Part shown: piece after piece, positions 6,336-15,613 of the stretch
Layout of the letters: the number at the start of each line of letters is the position of its first letter
How positions within the stretch are numbered: position 1 is the first letter of the stretch
DNA from: Oscillospiraceae bacterium
Lineage (GTDB): Bacteria > Bacillota > Clostridia > Lachnospirales > Lachnospiraceae
Direction of reading: 5' to 3'
DNA length: 64,000 bases
NCBI GenBank assembly: GCA_021771715.1
Contig: JAETOO010000012.1
Location: forward strand, 1-64,000
Position numbers and translations under genes: made by a program
The notes under the pieces: generated by a model
What the model saw: only the letters and a program-made list of their open reading frames with translations
Databases searched by the model: none
Told to the model about the DNA's origin: nothing

Positions 6336-8324
6336 ATGGCATATAAAAAAGTGTGCGCGGTATTGTCCGAGCCTTGCGCGGCTCTGTACGTGCGCGTTTC
6401 AACGCGCTACCAGGTAGACAAGGACAGTTTACCTTTTCAGCGAAAAAAGCTGAAGGAATACTTGAAATATTTAGGGATCAAAAAATATGAAATCTTTGAG
6501 GACGACGGTTATTCCGCCAAGAATACCGACCGGCCGGAATTTCAAAAAATGATGTCCGGCGTCCGGCGCGGCCAGTTTTCACACCTGATTGTATGGAAGG
6601 TTGACAGAATTTCCAGGAATCTTCTTGACTTTGCGGCTATGTATGAGGAACTGAAGCAACATAAAGTCACTTTTATTTCCTTGAACGAACAGTTTGACAC
6701 ATCAACCGCGATCGGTGAAGCTATGTTGAAAATAATCCTGATCTTTGCTGAACTTGAACGTAAAATGACCGCCGAACGTGTTATGGGAATCATGCTTGAC
6801 CGCGCGGAAAGTGGATTGTGGAACGGCGGACATATTCCGTTCGGTTATCGCCTAAACGACGGCGACGCTTTTCCGGTTCCGGACTGGAACGGGGAAGCTG
6901 AATTTGTGCAAATGATCTTTAACAAGTACGAAGAAACCAAGTCAACGGCGCAAATTGCACGTATGTTATATCATGATGGAATCCGCGGGCGGCGCGGCGG
7001 GGAATGGACGTCGAAAGTTATCGGCGATATGATCCGGAATCCGTTTTACATCGGAACATACCGCTATAACGTCAGGGAATCGTCGCGCGGTGCAATAAAG
7101 CCCGAAAGTGAATGGATCGTCCGGAAAAATAATCATACGCCGATTATTTCGGAAGAACAATTTGACAGGTGTAACAAAATCATGGACGAAAACGCTTCCA
7201 GGAATACGGCCAAGTTCCGAAAGTGTCATGTTCACACGTTCGCCGGTCTGCTTCGTTGTGGAACGTGCGGCGGCGGCTTTATTGTGTCGAAGGACAGAGT
7301 GCGTGACAATGGTTTCCGGCCGTCTGTTTATCGCTGTACCCGCCAGTCGCACACGCTGGATTGTGACAAAAAGACGATCAGCGAAACCGTACTAGGGCCG
7401 TTTGTATTGAACTATGCGGCGAATATGACACGTGTACAGAAGAATTTCGCGAAAATAACAACAATAGAACAACTTGAACGGGAACTTCTTCGCGGCGACG
7501 AATTTTTAAATATTGTCGGGATTGAACACCAGGGATTAAACGAAATGTTCACGGCCTTGTCAGGCGGGGCCGCTGGTGGCGGCCGGTTTGTTCCGGAACT
7601 TGCGGAATCGTTTGACAGTGCGCCCGCAAGTGCTGAACTGGAAATCCTGAAGGCAGAAAAAGAAAAGGCCCAGCGCGCCGCTGATCGGCTTATGGAACTA
7701 TATCTTTTTGATCCGGAAAGCATGTCGGCGGAAGAAATGTCGAACCGGCGAAAAGAAATTCAAAAGACGATCCGTGATATTCAGGAAAAAATCGACCTTC
7801 TGGACGTTCCGGCTGGGCCGGACGCCGCTGACCTTTCATTCATACGAAAAGCTTCAGCATTTCTTATCAGTCAGAAGATCGTTTCCAAAAAACACATTGA
7901 TTATATTGATCTGGCTTTACAAATCGACACCGAAATACTAAAGGATTTCTTTGAACAGATTATCGACCATATTGTCATAAAAGAAGGCCGGATCATGGAA
8001 ATCACGTTCGCGAACGGCCTAACGCACAAATTTATATATCGTGATAAGTTCAAACAGACATGTCCGAAGTGTGGCGGAAGGATAGGGACAACATTAGGTT
8101 GTCGCGTTCGGTCAATCACATATCAAGGGAAAATGTATCGGAGAATCAAGGTCGGCGATCCGGGCGACACGTTTGAGGGCAAAAAGGGCGCGATCTGCTA
8201 TGATTGTGCCGCCAGGTTCGGCCGCCGCCATCATTACGGCTGTGAAGCGGAACGTTGCCCGATATGTGGTAAACAATATATTTCATGTGAACACTTTCCA
8301 GGAAACGAGAAGGGCGGCCAGTAA
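6336..8324 (+). CDS. Large serine recombinase (integrase)
   Basis: A 662-residue site-specific recombinase that would integrate and, with a partner, excise the element. The resolvase domain lies at about residues 15-150 with the catalytic Ser at 22 (YVRVSTRYQ) and the VDRISRNLLDF, GEAMLKIILIFAELER motifs. A recombinase domain follows (GHIPFGYRL, TAQIARMLYHDGI, IRNPFYIGTYRY), then a zinc ribbon near residue 305 (LRCGTCGGG) and a coiled coil near residues 430-500. The last 90 residues add an unusual Cys-rich tail with CPKCGG, CYDC, CPIC and C-x-H groups. The ribosome site AAAGGGG stands 6-10 bases before the ATG. The gene is alone between two terminators. Confidence 0.95.
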   Translation: MAYKKVCAVLSEPCAALYVRVSTRYQVDKDSLPFQRKKLKEYLKYLGIKKYEIFEDDGYSAKNTDRPEFQKMMSGVRRGQFSHLIVWKVDRISRNLLDFAAMYEELKQHKVTFISLNEQFDTSTAIGEAMLKIILIFAELERKMTAERVMGIMLDRAESGLWNGGHIPFGYRLNDGDAFPVPDWNGEAEFVQMIFNKYEETKSTAQIARMLYHDGIRGRRGGEWTSKVIGDMIRNPFYIGTYRYNVRESSRGAIKPESEWIVRKNNHTPIISEEQFDRCNKIMDENASRNTAKFRKCHVHTFAGLLRCGTCGGGFIVSKDRVRDNGFRPSVYRCTRQSHTLDCDKKTISETVLGPFVLNYAANMTRVQKNFAKITTIEQLERELLRGDEFLNIVGIEHQGLNEMFTALSGGAAGGGRFVPELAESFDSAPASAELEILKAEKEKAQRAADRLMELYLFDPESMSAEEMSNRRKEIQKTIRDIQEKIDLLDVPAGPDAADLSFIRKASAFLISQKIVSKKHIDYIDLALQIDTEILKDFFEQIIDHIVIKEGRIMEITFANGLTHKFIYRDKFKQTCPKCGGRIGTTLGCRVRSITYQGKMYRRIKVGDPGDTFEGKKGAICYDCAARFGRRHHYGCEAERCPICGKQYISCEHFPGNEKGGQ

Positions 8325-8335
8325 CGGCCGCCCTT
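8310..8335. terminator. Bidirectional terminator after the recombinase
   Basis: A 10-bp stem, AAGGGCGGCC (8310-8319) with GGCCGCCCTT (8326-8335), overlaps the recombinase stop and separates it from the convergent small gene at 8345. Confidence 0.75.
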
Positions 8336-8344
8336 GTTGGGTGT

Positions 8345-8572
8345 TTATTGAAAATCTTTTCGATCCCTTTTATATTTTTCCCACAAACTTTCGTCTGTTG
8401 GAAGGATCAATGTGCGCTCTGGAAATAGATCGGGAAGAAAACCGCCCGGAATCCATTCTGAAGAAGCGTTACGTTCGCGTATGCGCTCCGCTATAATCTG
8501 GTTTTCTAATCCATCAGCCAGCCTTCTAATGTGTTCAAAGTCAGGCACATAGTTTTTCATATCGTCGTTCAT
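8345..8572 (-). CDS. Small phage protein, unknown
   Basis: A 75-residue protein beginning MNDDMKNYVPDFEHIRRLAD with an AAAGGAAAG ribosome site. It is charged, with a helical N-terminal half (LENQIIAERIRER) and a C-terminal KYKRDRKDFQ tail. No domain is recognised. It is the last gene of a three-gene leftward set that closes the element. Confidence 0.6.
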   Translation of the reverse strand: MNDDMKNYVPDFEHIRRLADGLENQIIAERIRERNASSEWIPGGFLPDLFPERTLILPTDESLWEKYKRDRKDFQ

Positions 8573-8612
8573 TTATTGCTTTCCTTTCTTTGAAATGCGA
8601 CGGCCGCCGTTA

Positions 8613-8939
8613 TTATTTCCACTTTCTGGATTTCCTGAATTCAATAAATTCGTGTAGTTCCTTTGAATGTCTCTGAATGATTTCTTCGTAATATTCAACC
8701 GATCCTTCTATTTCGCAACGGTCAACGTCTTTCTTGCGGAGTAACGCGGAAAAGGATTCACTTTGAAAAATAGCGTCCAGAATGACGACTTCGTGTTCGT
8801 GTGCTTCCTGGTAATCCTTCGCCGCGGAAATATAGGATTCCAGGAACGCCGATCGGGAACCCATCCCGGTAACATATCCCGGAATCTGGCGGATATCTTC
8901 CAGCATATTTTTAATGACTTTTTCATGTTCTTTCTTCAT
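8613..8939 (-). CDS. Helical phage protein, unknown
   Basis: A 108-residue protein starting at ATG 8939 (MKKEHEKVIKNMLEDI); AGAGGGGG lies about 8 bases upstream, so the longer frame to 9053 is rejected. The sequence is almost entirely helical and charged (AAKDYQEAHEHEVVILDAIF, then YYEEIIQRHSKELHEFIEF). No family is recognised. It overlaps the membrane-anchored gene upstream by 17 bases. Confidence 0.65.
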   Translation of the reverse strand: MKKEHEKVIKNMLEDIRQIPGYVTGMGSRSAFLESYISAAKDYQEAHEHEVVILDAIFQSESFSALLRKKDVDRCEIEGSVEYYEEIIQRHSKELHEFIEFRKSRKWK

Positions 8940-9141
8940 GCCTTTTCCCCCTCTTTTGACTGTATCTGCAATCTTTACACATGCCTTTTCGCTTGCCCTT
9001 GCACAAGAAGCAATCATCAATGAAGCCCGCAGAATAAAGGTCAAAAAGAACATTCATAATCAGCATAGAAAATATAGCAACTGCAACCAGAAACAAAACG
9101 ATAATCGCAATTATCAGCCCGATTTTGTTTAAAAGACACAT
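8923..9141 (-). CDS. Small membrane protein with Cys cluster
   Basis: A 72-residue protein. Residues about 6-32 form one membrane segment (IGLIIAIIVLFLVAVAIFSM). The C-terminus carries a four-Cys knuckle (CFLCKGKRKGMCKDC) likely to bind zinc, then a basic tail. AAAGGGGG stands about 9 bases before the ATG. The short, membrane-anchored zinc-ribbon layout is seen in phage accessory genes, but no function is known. It is the outermost gene of the element. Confidence 0.65.
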   Translation of the reverse strand: MCLLNKIGLIIAIIVLFLVAVAIFSMLIMNVLFDLYSAGFIDDCFLCKGKRKGMCKDCRYSQKRGKRHEERT

Positions 9142-9320
9142 GATTCCGGCCCCCTTTATTCATGCGGTAACGCTTGAATTTAAAGGCTTCTTTCACGTTC
9201 TGTTATACATCGTTCTTCGGACATTAAATCAATTTTATCTAAATTAATGTCATTGTACATTTCCTATGGATGTTCTCCTCTATCTATTCTATCATCAAAG
9301 CAGAAAAATGTTCCAACGCA
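9142..9320. other. Element-chromosome junction region (putative att side)
   Basis: This gap lies between the last phage-like gene and the 3' end of the chromosomal proA fusion, so the attachment site must fall here or just inside the proA end. It is AT-rich. It contains a perfect inverted repeat GACATTAA (9220-9227) and TTAATGTC (9244-9251). The partner att site would be left of the window, so the core cannot be determined. Confidence 0.5.
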
Positions 9321-11153
9321 CTACTCCCGCACCTGCCCGCTGCCGAGGATGACGTACTTCGTCGTCGTGAGTGCCTGCAGGCCCATCGGGCCGCGCGCGT
9401 GGAGCTTCTGGGTGCTGATGCCGATCTCCGCGCCGAAGCCGAACTCGAAGCCGTCGGTGAAGCGCGTCGAGGCGTTGACGTAGACGGCGGCGGCGTCGAT
9501 CTCATCGAGAAAGCGCATCGCGTGCTCGTAGTTCTGCGTGATGATCGCTTCCGAGTGCCCGGTGTTGTAGCGGTTGATGTGTGCGATCGCCTCGTCGAGC
9601 GATGAGACGGTGCGCACGGAGAGAATATAGTCCAGGTACTCCGTTCCCCAGTCCTCGCTTGTGGCCGGCACGACGCGGCCCGAGGAGGCATCATCCTCTC
9701 CATGTGCTACCCCTTCAAGGCACCGCAGTGCCTGCTCATCGCAGCGCAGCTCGACGCGGTGCTCATCGAGCTTCCTTTTCAGGGCAGCAAGAAGCTGTTG
9801 TTCGATCTTCTCGTGGACGACGATCGACTCGCACGCATTGCAGACGCCGATGCGCTGCGTCTTCGCGTTGTGGATGATATTCACGGCCATCGCAACGTCG
9901 GCGCTCTCGTCGACGTAGATGTGGCAGTTCCCGGTTCCGGTCTCGATGACCGGGATCGTGCTGTTCTCGAGCACGGCGCGGATCAGACGCGCGCTGCCGC
10001 GCGGAATCAGGACATCCACGTAATCGCGCAGCCGCATGAACTGCGTGGTGGTCTCGCGGTCCGTCACCTCGATCAGCTGCAGGGCGTACGGATCGACGCC
10101 GGACGCGGCGAGCGCCCTTCTGAGCACCGCGGTGATCGCGATGTTCGAGTGGATCGCGTCGCTGCCGCCCTTGAGGATCACGGCATTTCCGGTCTTGAAA
10201 CAGAGCGCGAAGGCATCCGCGGTCACGTTCGGCCTGGACTCGTAGATGATGCCGATGACGCCGAGCGGCACGCGGCGCACGCCGATCAGCAGGCCGTTCG
10301 GGCGCTTTTTCATCCCGTCGACGGCGCCGATCGGGTCCTCGAGTGCGGCCACCTGGCGCAGTCCGTCCGCCATGCCGGCGATCCGGCCCGCGTTGAGCAT
10401 CAGGCGGTCGATCAGGCCCTCCGGCATACCGCCAAGCCGTGCCGCGGCGATGTCCTGTTCGTTGGCAGCGAGAATCTCACCCCTGCACTGCTCGAGCGCA
10501 TCCGCAGCCGCGCAGAGCGCCTCGTTTTTCTCTCGGGTGGAGAGGCGCTGCAGGGAGCATTTTGCCCTTTTCGCCCGCGCACCGATTCCGGTGAGCAGCA
10601 CTTCGGGGTCCGCGCACAGCCGCTCCTCGGTGAAGAGGTATTGCGGGCAGATATCGTGTGCGGCCGAGGGCACCTCGTCCACGAGCTGAAACTCGAACGC
10701 GACGGCCATCGTCGTATGGCGGGTATGCCGGCTCAGGTAGCGGTCGTAGAAGCCCTTCCCGTAGCCACAGCGGTGGCGCTTCCGGTCAAACCCGACTCCC
10801 GGCACGATCAAAAGCGCTTCCTCGTCGTCGGCCGGGCGCACGGCATCCGGCTCCGGAATCTGAAAATAGCCGGGCTTCACGTCGTCGTAGGAGGAAATAT
10901 AGAAATAGTCCATCTCCTCCCCCGCGACCCTGGGGGCCGCGACGCGCTTGCCCAGCCGCCACGCCTCCTCGATCAGAGGGCGCGTGCAGACCTCGCCGTT
11001 GTAGTCCATGTAGGTGTAGAGGCAGTCCGCCTTCTGAAACGCTTCCGTCGCGATGATCCGGTCGCAGATCGCGCGGCTCTTCTCGAGTCGCTCCTCCTCT
11101 GTCAGCTGCCTGCGCTTTGCAAAGACCAGCTTTCTAATTTCCTTTTTTTCCAT
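9321..11153 (-). CDS. proA: 5-formyltetrahydrofolate cyclo-ligase / glutamate-5-semialdehyde dehydrogenase fusion
   Basis: One 610-residue frame holds two enzymes. Residues about 1-190 are 5-FCL, which converts 5-formyl-THF to 5,10-methenyl-THF with [19 protein letters not shown] at the start and the signature [14 protein letters not shown]. Residues about 195-610 are full-length ProA, which reduces glutamyl-5-phosphate in proline synthesis: [20 protein letters not shown], the catalytic Cys in IGVCNACES, and [19 protein letters not shown]. No stop or start separates them. The start is ATG 11153 with ACGGAG upstream; it overlaps the DUF896 gene by 20 bases. proB lies just upstream in the same string, fitting a proline operon. 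Confidence 0.93.
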   Translation of the reverse strand: MEKKEIRKLVFAKRRQLTEEERLEKSRAICDRIIATEAFQKADCLYTYMDYNGEVCTRPLIEEAWRLGKRVAAPRVAGEEMDYFYISSYDDVKPGYFQIPEPDAVRPADDEEALLIVPGVGFDRKRHRCGYGKGFYDRYLSRHTRHTTMAVAFEFQLVDEVPSAAHDICPQYLFTEERLCADPEVLLTGIGARAKRAKCSLQRLSTREKNEALCAAADALEQCRGEILAANEQDIAAARLGGMPEGLIDRLMLNAGRIAGMADGLRQVAALEDPIGAVDGMKKRPNGLLIGVRRVPLGVIGIIYESRPNVTADAFALCFKTGNAVILKGGSDAIHSNIAITAVLRRALAASGVDPYALQLIEVTDRETTTQFMRLRDYVDVLIPRGSARLIRAVLENSTIPVIETGTGNCHIYVDESADVAMAVNIIHNAKTQRIGVCNACESIVVHEKIEQQLLAALKRKLDEHRVELRCDEQALRCLEGVAHGEDDASSGRVVPATSEDWGTEYLDYILSVRTVSSLDEAIAHINRYNTGHSEAIITQNYEHAMRFLDEIDAAAVYVNASTRFTDGFEFGFGAEIGISTQKLHARGPMGLQALTTTKYVILGSGQVRE

Positions 11154-11364
11154 GCTTTTCTCCGTATTTCTCGCCGAGGTTCTCGACGGTTCCGTCGCTG
11201 TTGACGACATCAATATTGTCAAGCTGAGCGCGCAGGTTCCGGCGAACCGCCTCGACGTACTCCTTGCGCAGGAGCGCCTGCTCGCGCTGCTCCGCCACCG
11301 TCAGCCCCTCCGCCTTCGCTTTCCGCGCAAGCTCGTTGATGCGCGCTAAGTTCAAATTGTCCAT
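11134..11364 (-). CDS. DUF896 (YnzC-like) protein
   Basis: A 76-residue protein with the DUF896 pattern: [20 protein letters not shown], then [20 protein letters not shown], and an IDVV ending followed by a charged tail. Family members (YnzC, YneJ in Bacillus) are short helical proteins of unknown function, some linked to the SOS response. CGGAGG stands 6 bases before the ATG. It sits between proB and the 5-FCL-ProA fusion, overlapping the latter. Confidence 0.85.
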   Translation of the reverse strand: MDNLNLARINELARKAKAEGLTVAEQREQALLRKEYVEAVRRNLRAQLDNIDVVNSDGTVENLGEKYGEKHGKKGN

Positions 11365-11387
11365 ATCAGACCTCCGTATGTTATTTA

Positions 11388-11448
11388 CAGTTCAGCCATG
11401 CAAAAAATGGAAAGACAGACCGTGCAGGCTTGCATGGCGTCCTGAATC
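11388..11448. repeat. Degenerate copy of the TTCAGCCA repeat family
   Basis: CAGTTCAGCCATGC at the left, then a GACAGACCGTGCA stretch, then GCTTGCATGGCGTCCTGAAT at the right, matching the ends of the larger copy at 42229-42610. It occupies the proB-DUF896 gap. Confidence 0.7.
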
Positions 11449-11456
11449 ATCATGCC

Positions 11457-12296
11457 TTAATCATGCCCAAGTGCGTCCGCCAGGCAGAAATGCTCGTCGT
11501 ACTGTCCGGCAAAGAGCGTGCCGATCTCCCGCCCATCGAGGAGGCGGTGAATCACATGGAAGTCGTCGCCGTTCGCGATGAGCATGTCGGCTCCGGCCGA
11601 GGTCGCGATCTTTGCGGCGAAGAGCTTCGTCGCCATGCCGCCGGTGCCGACCGCGCTGCTGCTGCCCTTCCCCATCTGCATGTAGTGCTCGTCCAGGGAT
11701 TCCACGGTGTGGATGAACCGCGCCTCCGGATTTTGGCGGGGATCGTCGGTGTAGAGCCCGTCGATGTCCGAGAGCAGAATCAGCAGATCCGCGTGCGTCA
11801 ACGCGGCGACAATCGCCGAGAGCGTGTCATTGTCTCCGAACTCAATCTCGTACGTAACGACCGTATCGTTCTCATTCACGACCGGGATCGCGCCGATCTT
11901 CATCAGCTCGTCGAACGTGTTGGAAGCATTCTGACGGCTCAGCGGGTTGGTCATCGTGTCCTTTGTCATGAGAATCTGCGCGCAGCGGTGTCCGTACTCG
12001 CCGAAGAGCTTCTGGTACGTCATCATCAGCTGCGTCTGCCCGATCGCCGCGCACGCCTGCTTCTCCGATACCTCCCTGGGCCGGTGCTGCAGCCCTGCCA
12101 TGTGGCGTCCGACTGCGATCGCACCGGAGGAGACGAGAATGACGTCCTTTCCCATATCCTTCAGATCGCACAGCTCGCGCACGAGCACCTCGAGCTTCGC
12201 CAGGTTCGCGGCTCCGGTCTCCTCGTGCGTGATGGACGAGCTGCCGACCTTTACAACAATTCGTTTCTTGTCTTTTAATTTTTCTCTGTAGTTCAT
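11457..12296 (-). CDS. proB: Glutamate 5-kinase
   Basis: A 279-residue kinase of the amino acid kinase fold that phosphorylates glutamate, the first step of proline synthesis. Visible motifs: RIVVKVGSSSIT, VILVSSGAIAVG, QNASNTFDELM, PVVNENDTV, FGDNDTLSAIVA, LLSDIDGLYTDDP and VGTGGMATKLFAA. It lacks the C-terminal PUA domain of the E. coli enzyme, a known short form. It starts 8 bases after the flippase gene stop and shares the string with the ProA fusion. Confidence 0.95.
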   Translation of the reverse strand: MNYREKLKDKKRIVVKVGSSSITHEETGAANLAKLEVLVRELCDLKDMGKDVILVSSGAIAVGRHMAGLQHRPREVSEKQACAAIGQTQLMMTYQKLFGEYGHRCAQILMTKDTMTNPLSRQNASNTFDELMKIGAIPVVNENDTVVTYEIEFGDNDTLSAIVAALTHADLLILLSDIDGLYTDDPRQNPEARFIHTVESLDEHYMQMGKGSSSAVGTGGMATKLFAAKIATSAGADMLIANGDDFHVIHRLLDGREIGTLFAGQYDEHFCLADALGHD

Positions 12297-12303
12297 GTCC
12301 AGT

Positions 12304-13971
12304 TTACCTTACCAGCCCCATCCGCCGCAGCAGTTTGATGATCAGATGTCCTTTCGGGAACATTGCGAGCTCCTCGATCGAGATGCCGTGAAAGGCGACG
12401 AGCCCGATTCCGTAGGCCGCCACGCCGGCGAGAATCGCAAAGATCGTCGAGAGCGTGTTCCCGGCAAACAGATGGAACGCGGAATATACGATGTAGGCTG
12501 CCGCTCCCATGATCACGGACGCCACCGTCGGAATGACAAAGGATTTCAGCCATTCCTGATGGTAGTGCAGGCAGCGCGCGATCGCGACAGCATTCAGCAC
12601 GCTCACGATCAGGGCAAAGAAAATGTTCGACCAGATCACAGCGTAGATATTCAGGTTGAAGACTGTCAGCAGGATGTACAGCAGGATAAAGTGCAGCAAA
12701 AGCGCGATGCCGTTGTTGACAAGCGGAGCCTGCAGGCGGCCAAGGCCCTGCAGGATGCCGGTGGTCAGCGTCGAGAACGCGTAGAGGATGATCAGGAGCG
12801 CGCCCGTCTGCATGATGCCGACTGCGAGCGGCCGCCCGGTCTCAAGATTCGGGTACAGCATCGTCAGGATCGGCCGCGCGAGGGCCGCTATACCGATCGC
12901 GCTCGGGATCGTGATGATCATGGTGAAGCGCACGGAGGTGCGGATCTTCCGGCGGGCATCGGCGCGGTCATGGTTCGCCATCGCGGCGGTCAGGCTCGGC
13001 ACGACGGACGGAGCCAGGCACGACGCGAGGGAGAGCGGCACATTCATCAGCACCCGGAACTGCCCGGAGTAGATGCCCCAGATCGAGGCGTACTGCTTCT
13101 CCGTGTAGCCCTGTCCTCTCAGAACCTTGTTGAAGACGCCCTGGTCGGCGACGTTGCTGATATTGTAGATCAGTGTGCTCAGGACGATCGGCACGATCGT
13201 CAGGATCATGACGCGGTAGATCTTGCGGTCCGACTCCAGGCGCGAGGACGGGTCGCGGCGCGCCAGCTTGCGCAGCGTCGGCTTCTGCGTCGTGTAGATC
13301 AGCATCATGAACAGCATCGCGACGGTGACGGAGACGACGGTACCAAACGTGCCTCCGGCCGCCCCCCAGGCGGGCGCGAGCAGTTCATTTCCGTTCTCCT
13401 TCGCCAGCGACATCCCGTAGCTGTACATGATATTCGCGCAGACGACCGTGAAGATCGCGTTCACGATCTGCTCGATGACCTGCGAGACGGCGGTCGGCGT
13501 CATGTTCGAGTAGCCCTGGAAATAGCCGCGGAACACGCCGACGATGGCGAACACGAAGATCGCCGGGGCCAGGACGCGCAGCGCGTGCACGGCGAGCTCA
13601 ATCGACAGTACATATTTTGTGATCACTCCGGCAAAGATGTAGGTGAGCAGCGCGAGCACGCCGCCCGCTGCCAGAGCAAAACGCATCGCGCACAGGAAGA
13701 CTCTGTGCGCGTTTTTGTATTCACCCTTATGAATCCGCTCCGATACCAGTCTTGAGACCGCGAGCGGAAGGCTGAAGGAGGAAATCATCAGCACGATGTT
13801 GTAGATCTCGTTCGCCGTGGAGTAATAGCTGTTTCCCTCATTGCCCAGCGTATTACTCAGGGGGAAGCGGTAAATCATACCGATGATTTTCGCGATAATC
13901 GAAGCGGCTGCCAGTATGGAGCCCTGAACCAGAAAGTTTTTACTGTTCGGTTTCTTATTTTTCTCTTTCAC
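12304..13971 (-). CDS. MurJ/SpoVB-type lipid flippase (YtgP-like)
   Basis: A 555-residue membrane protein of the MVF/polysaccharide-biosynthesis superfamily with about 14 membrane segments. The N-terminus (NFLVQGSILAAASIIAKIIG, then MIYRFPLSNTLGNEG) is typical of the YtgP/SpoVB branch. YtgP members can flip lipid II for peptidoglycan; SpoVB acts in spore cortex formation, and sequence alone does not separate them here. The start is GTG 13971 with GAGGT 7 bases upstream. It lies between the YerB-like gene and proB. Confidence 0.88.
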   Translation of the reverse strand: MKEKNKKPNSKNFLVQGSILAAASIIAKIIGMIYRFPLSNTLGNEGNSYYSTANEIYNIVLMISSFSLPLAVSRLVSERIHKGEYKNAHRVFLCAMRFALAAGGVLALLTYIFAGVITKYVLSIELAVHALRVLAPAIFVFAIVGVFRGYFQGYSNMTPTAVSQVIEQIVNAIFTVVCANIMYSYGMSLAKENGNELLAPAWGAAGGTFGTVVSVTVAMLFMMLIYTTQKPTLRKLARRDPSSRLESDRKIYRVMILTIVPIVLSTLIYNISNVADQGVFNKVLRGQGYTEKQYASIWGIYSGQFRVLMNVPLSLASCLAPSVVPSLTAAMANHDRADARRKIRTSVRFTMIITIPSAIGIAALARPILTMLYPNLETGRPLAVGIMQTGALLIILYAFSTLTTGILQGLGRLQAPLVNNGIALLLHFILLYILLTVFNLNIYAVIWSNIFFALIVSVLNAVAIARCLHYHQEWLKSFVIPTVASVIMGAAAYIVYSAFHLFAGNTLSTIFAILAGVAAYGIGLVAFHGISIEELAMFPKGHLIIKLLRRMGLVR

Positions 13972-13986
13972 CTTTGAGACCTCATA

Positions 13987-15072
13987 TTACTCCGTATAGG
14001 ACGCAGTGTCTGCGCAGATCTGCACATTGTCGCTGTAGGAATCCAGCACGATGCACACCCAGGTCTTGCCCTGGTTGAGCGTGATCTCATTTCCGTTCAT
14101 GTCGTAGTAATGCGTCACGCCGAAGTTTTCGTTCGCAAACGGGTCGCCCGGGTTGACCGCATCCTTCTTCCAGGTAATGTCGATCGCTTTGCCGTTTGTG
14201 ATGTACTTTCCTGCGCCGCCGGAGAGCACGTCGATGTTCAGGTAGCCGTTCTCGTCGAACTTCTCCCACGGACAATACTGGAAAATGATGTTGTCGTAGG
14301 TCAGCGCTTTGCCGGTCAGGAAGTCCGTCTGCACGTCGCCGTACTGGTAGCGGGTGTACTTCCCGGTCGCGGAATCGTAGATGAAATGCCCGTGGTTGTA
14401 CTCGTAGCCCGGAGCCACGACCACCGCATCGGCGCCGCCGTCGAGGGTGACGCGCTCTCCGTCCGCCGCGAACCGGTAGTGACCGTTCGTGCCGAGGTAC
14501 TCGTCGGAATACTCCGTCGGGTAATTCAGGTAGTCAATGCCGTCCTGGATCCGGTTGTAGTCCGTGAAGACGTTGTGCGGCGACTCAAAATCGTCGGAGC
14601 GGTAGTACACGATCTCGCCCTCGGACTCGAGGCCGCTGACATTGAGCGTGGAGTCGAGATTCAGAAGATCCAGCGCGTACACAGCCTGCCCGAAGTGGAG
14701 GTAGTACGTGTTGAACTCGCGCGCGAAGTAGACGTAGTAGTTGCGGCAGCTTCGGACAGAGCCGATCCGCTCCACATCCTGGTAGTCCTCGAGAATTCCC
14801 ATCAGGCGGGTGATGCCGCCCTCGACAGGCGCCTCATAGACGACCTCGGCATTGCTGATGCCGGACTGCGGGAGCGCCGCCTGGATATTGTTGAACATGA
14901 CGGAAATCGCTTTTTTGCGCCCGATGGACTCCGGGACGAGCTTTCCGGTCAGGAAGCTGCGCACCATGCCGTTGTTCTCCTCAGCAGAGACAGACACCGC
15001 GCCCGTCATTCCCGTGCAGAGCATCGCTGCCGCCGCTGTCATCGCTGCGAATCGTTTCCAATTTTTTTTCAT
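13987..15072 (-). CDS. DUF3048 (YerB-like) secreted protein
   Basis: A 361-residue protein starting at ATG 15072, with AAGGAG 9 bases upstream; the ATG at 15081 touches the ribosome site and is rejected. A signal peptide covers about residues 1-31, ending VSVSAEE, without a clear lipobox. The mature part has the DUF3048 core: AISVMFNNIQAALPQSGIS, ADVVYEAPVEGGITR-like text, RIGSVRSCRNYY and a C-terminal half with WKK and GKTWVCIV. YerB proteins are extracytoplasmic and of unknown function. Confidence 0.88.
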   Translation of the reverse strand: MKKNWKRFAAMTAAAAMLCTGMTGAVSVSAEENNGMVRSFLTGKLVPESIGRKKAISVMFNNIQAALPQSGISNAEVVYEAPVEGGITRLMGILEDYQDVERIGSVRSCRNYYVYFAREFNTYYLHFGQAVYALDLLNLDSTLNVSGLESEGEIVYYRSDDFESPHNVFTDYNRIQDGIDYLNYPTEYSDEYLGTNGHYRFAADGERVTLDGGADAVVVAPGYEYNHGHFIYDSATGKYTRYQYGDVQTDFLTGKALTYDNIIFQYCPWEKFDENGYLNIDVLSGGAGKYITNGKAIDITWKKDAVNPGDPFANENFGVTHYYDMNGNEITLNQGKTWVCIVLDSYSDNVQICADTASYTE

Positions 15073-15101
15073 AATAGCCATCTCCTTTTCGTTGTGTAAA
15101 T

Positions 15102-15599
15102 CTACCGCCCGATCCCGAGCTGCGCCAGAATCTCCTCCTGCATCCGCTCCATGACGGCGGCATCGTCCTCTGTCATATGGTCGTAGCCCACCAGGTGCAG
15201 CATGCTGTGCGCCAGCAAAAACGCGTACTCCCGCCGCACGGTGTGCCCGTACTCCTCCGCCTGCGAGCGGACCTTGTCCGCCGAGATCACGATGTCGCCG
15301 AGCATCAGCTCCCCCGTGTCGGGCTCGAAGCAGTCCTGAAAACCCTCCTCGAGGAACGCAAAGTCGCCGGGCGTCTCATACTCTGTCACAGGAAAGGACA
15401 GGACGTCCGTGGGCCGGTCGATCCCGCGCTGCTCCCGGTTGATCCGGTGGATCGCATCGTTGTCCGTGATCAGAACGCTCACCTGTGCCTCGTAGGGACA
15501 GTCCATATAGTCCAGCGCACACGACACGACGTCGCAGGCCGTCTCATACAGATCAATCCCGAGCTCCAGGCTGCTCTCATTTTCAAAATCAATCGTCAT
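15102..15599 (-). CDS. ybeY: Endoribonuclease YbeY
   Basis: A 165-residue zinc-dependent RNase that matures 16S rRNA and takes part in ribosome quality control. The signature HSMLHLVGYDH (H-x3-H-x5-H) holds the three zinc ligands, and the RPTDVLSFP strand is typical. The ATG at 15599 is chosen for its GAGAGGGAG site. The phoH-ybeY order is conserved in Firmicutes and seen here. Confidence 0.95.
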   Translation of the reverse strand: MTIDFENESSLELGIDLYETACDVVSCALDYMDCPYEAQVSVLITDNDAIHRINREQRGIDRPTDVLSFPVTEYETPGDFAFLEEGFQDCFEPDTGELMLGDIVISADKVRSQAEEYGHTVRREYAFLLAHSMLHLVGYDHMTEDDAAVMERMQEEILAQLGIGR

Positions 15600-15613
15600 A
15601 GCTTCTCCCTCTC

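Noticed and set aside
9220..9251. Inverted repeat as the integrase core site
   Set aside because: Hybrid att sites of serine integrases are not expected to be symmetric, and the partner site is outside the window, so the call is left open.
9702..11204. Long plus-strand open frame opposite the 5-FCL-ProA gene (also opposite carB, DUF3048, flippase and ftsK genes)
   Set aside because: These frames arise from the high third-position GC of the minus-strand genes; they have no family motifs or ribosome sites.
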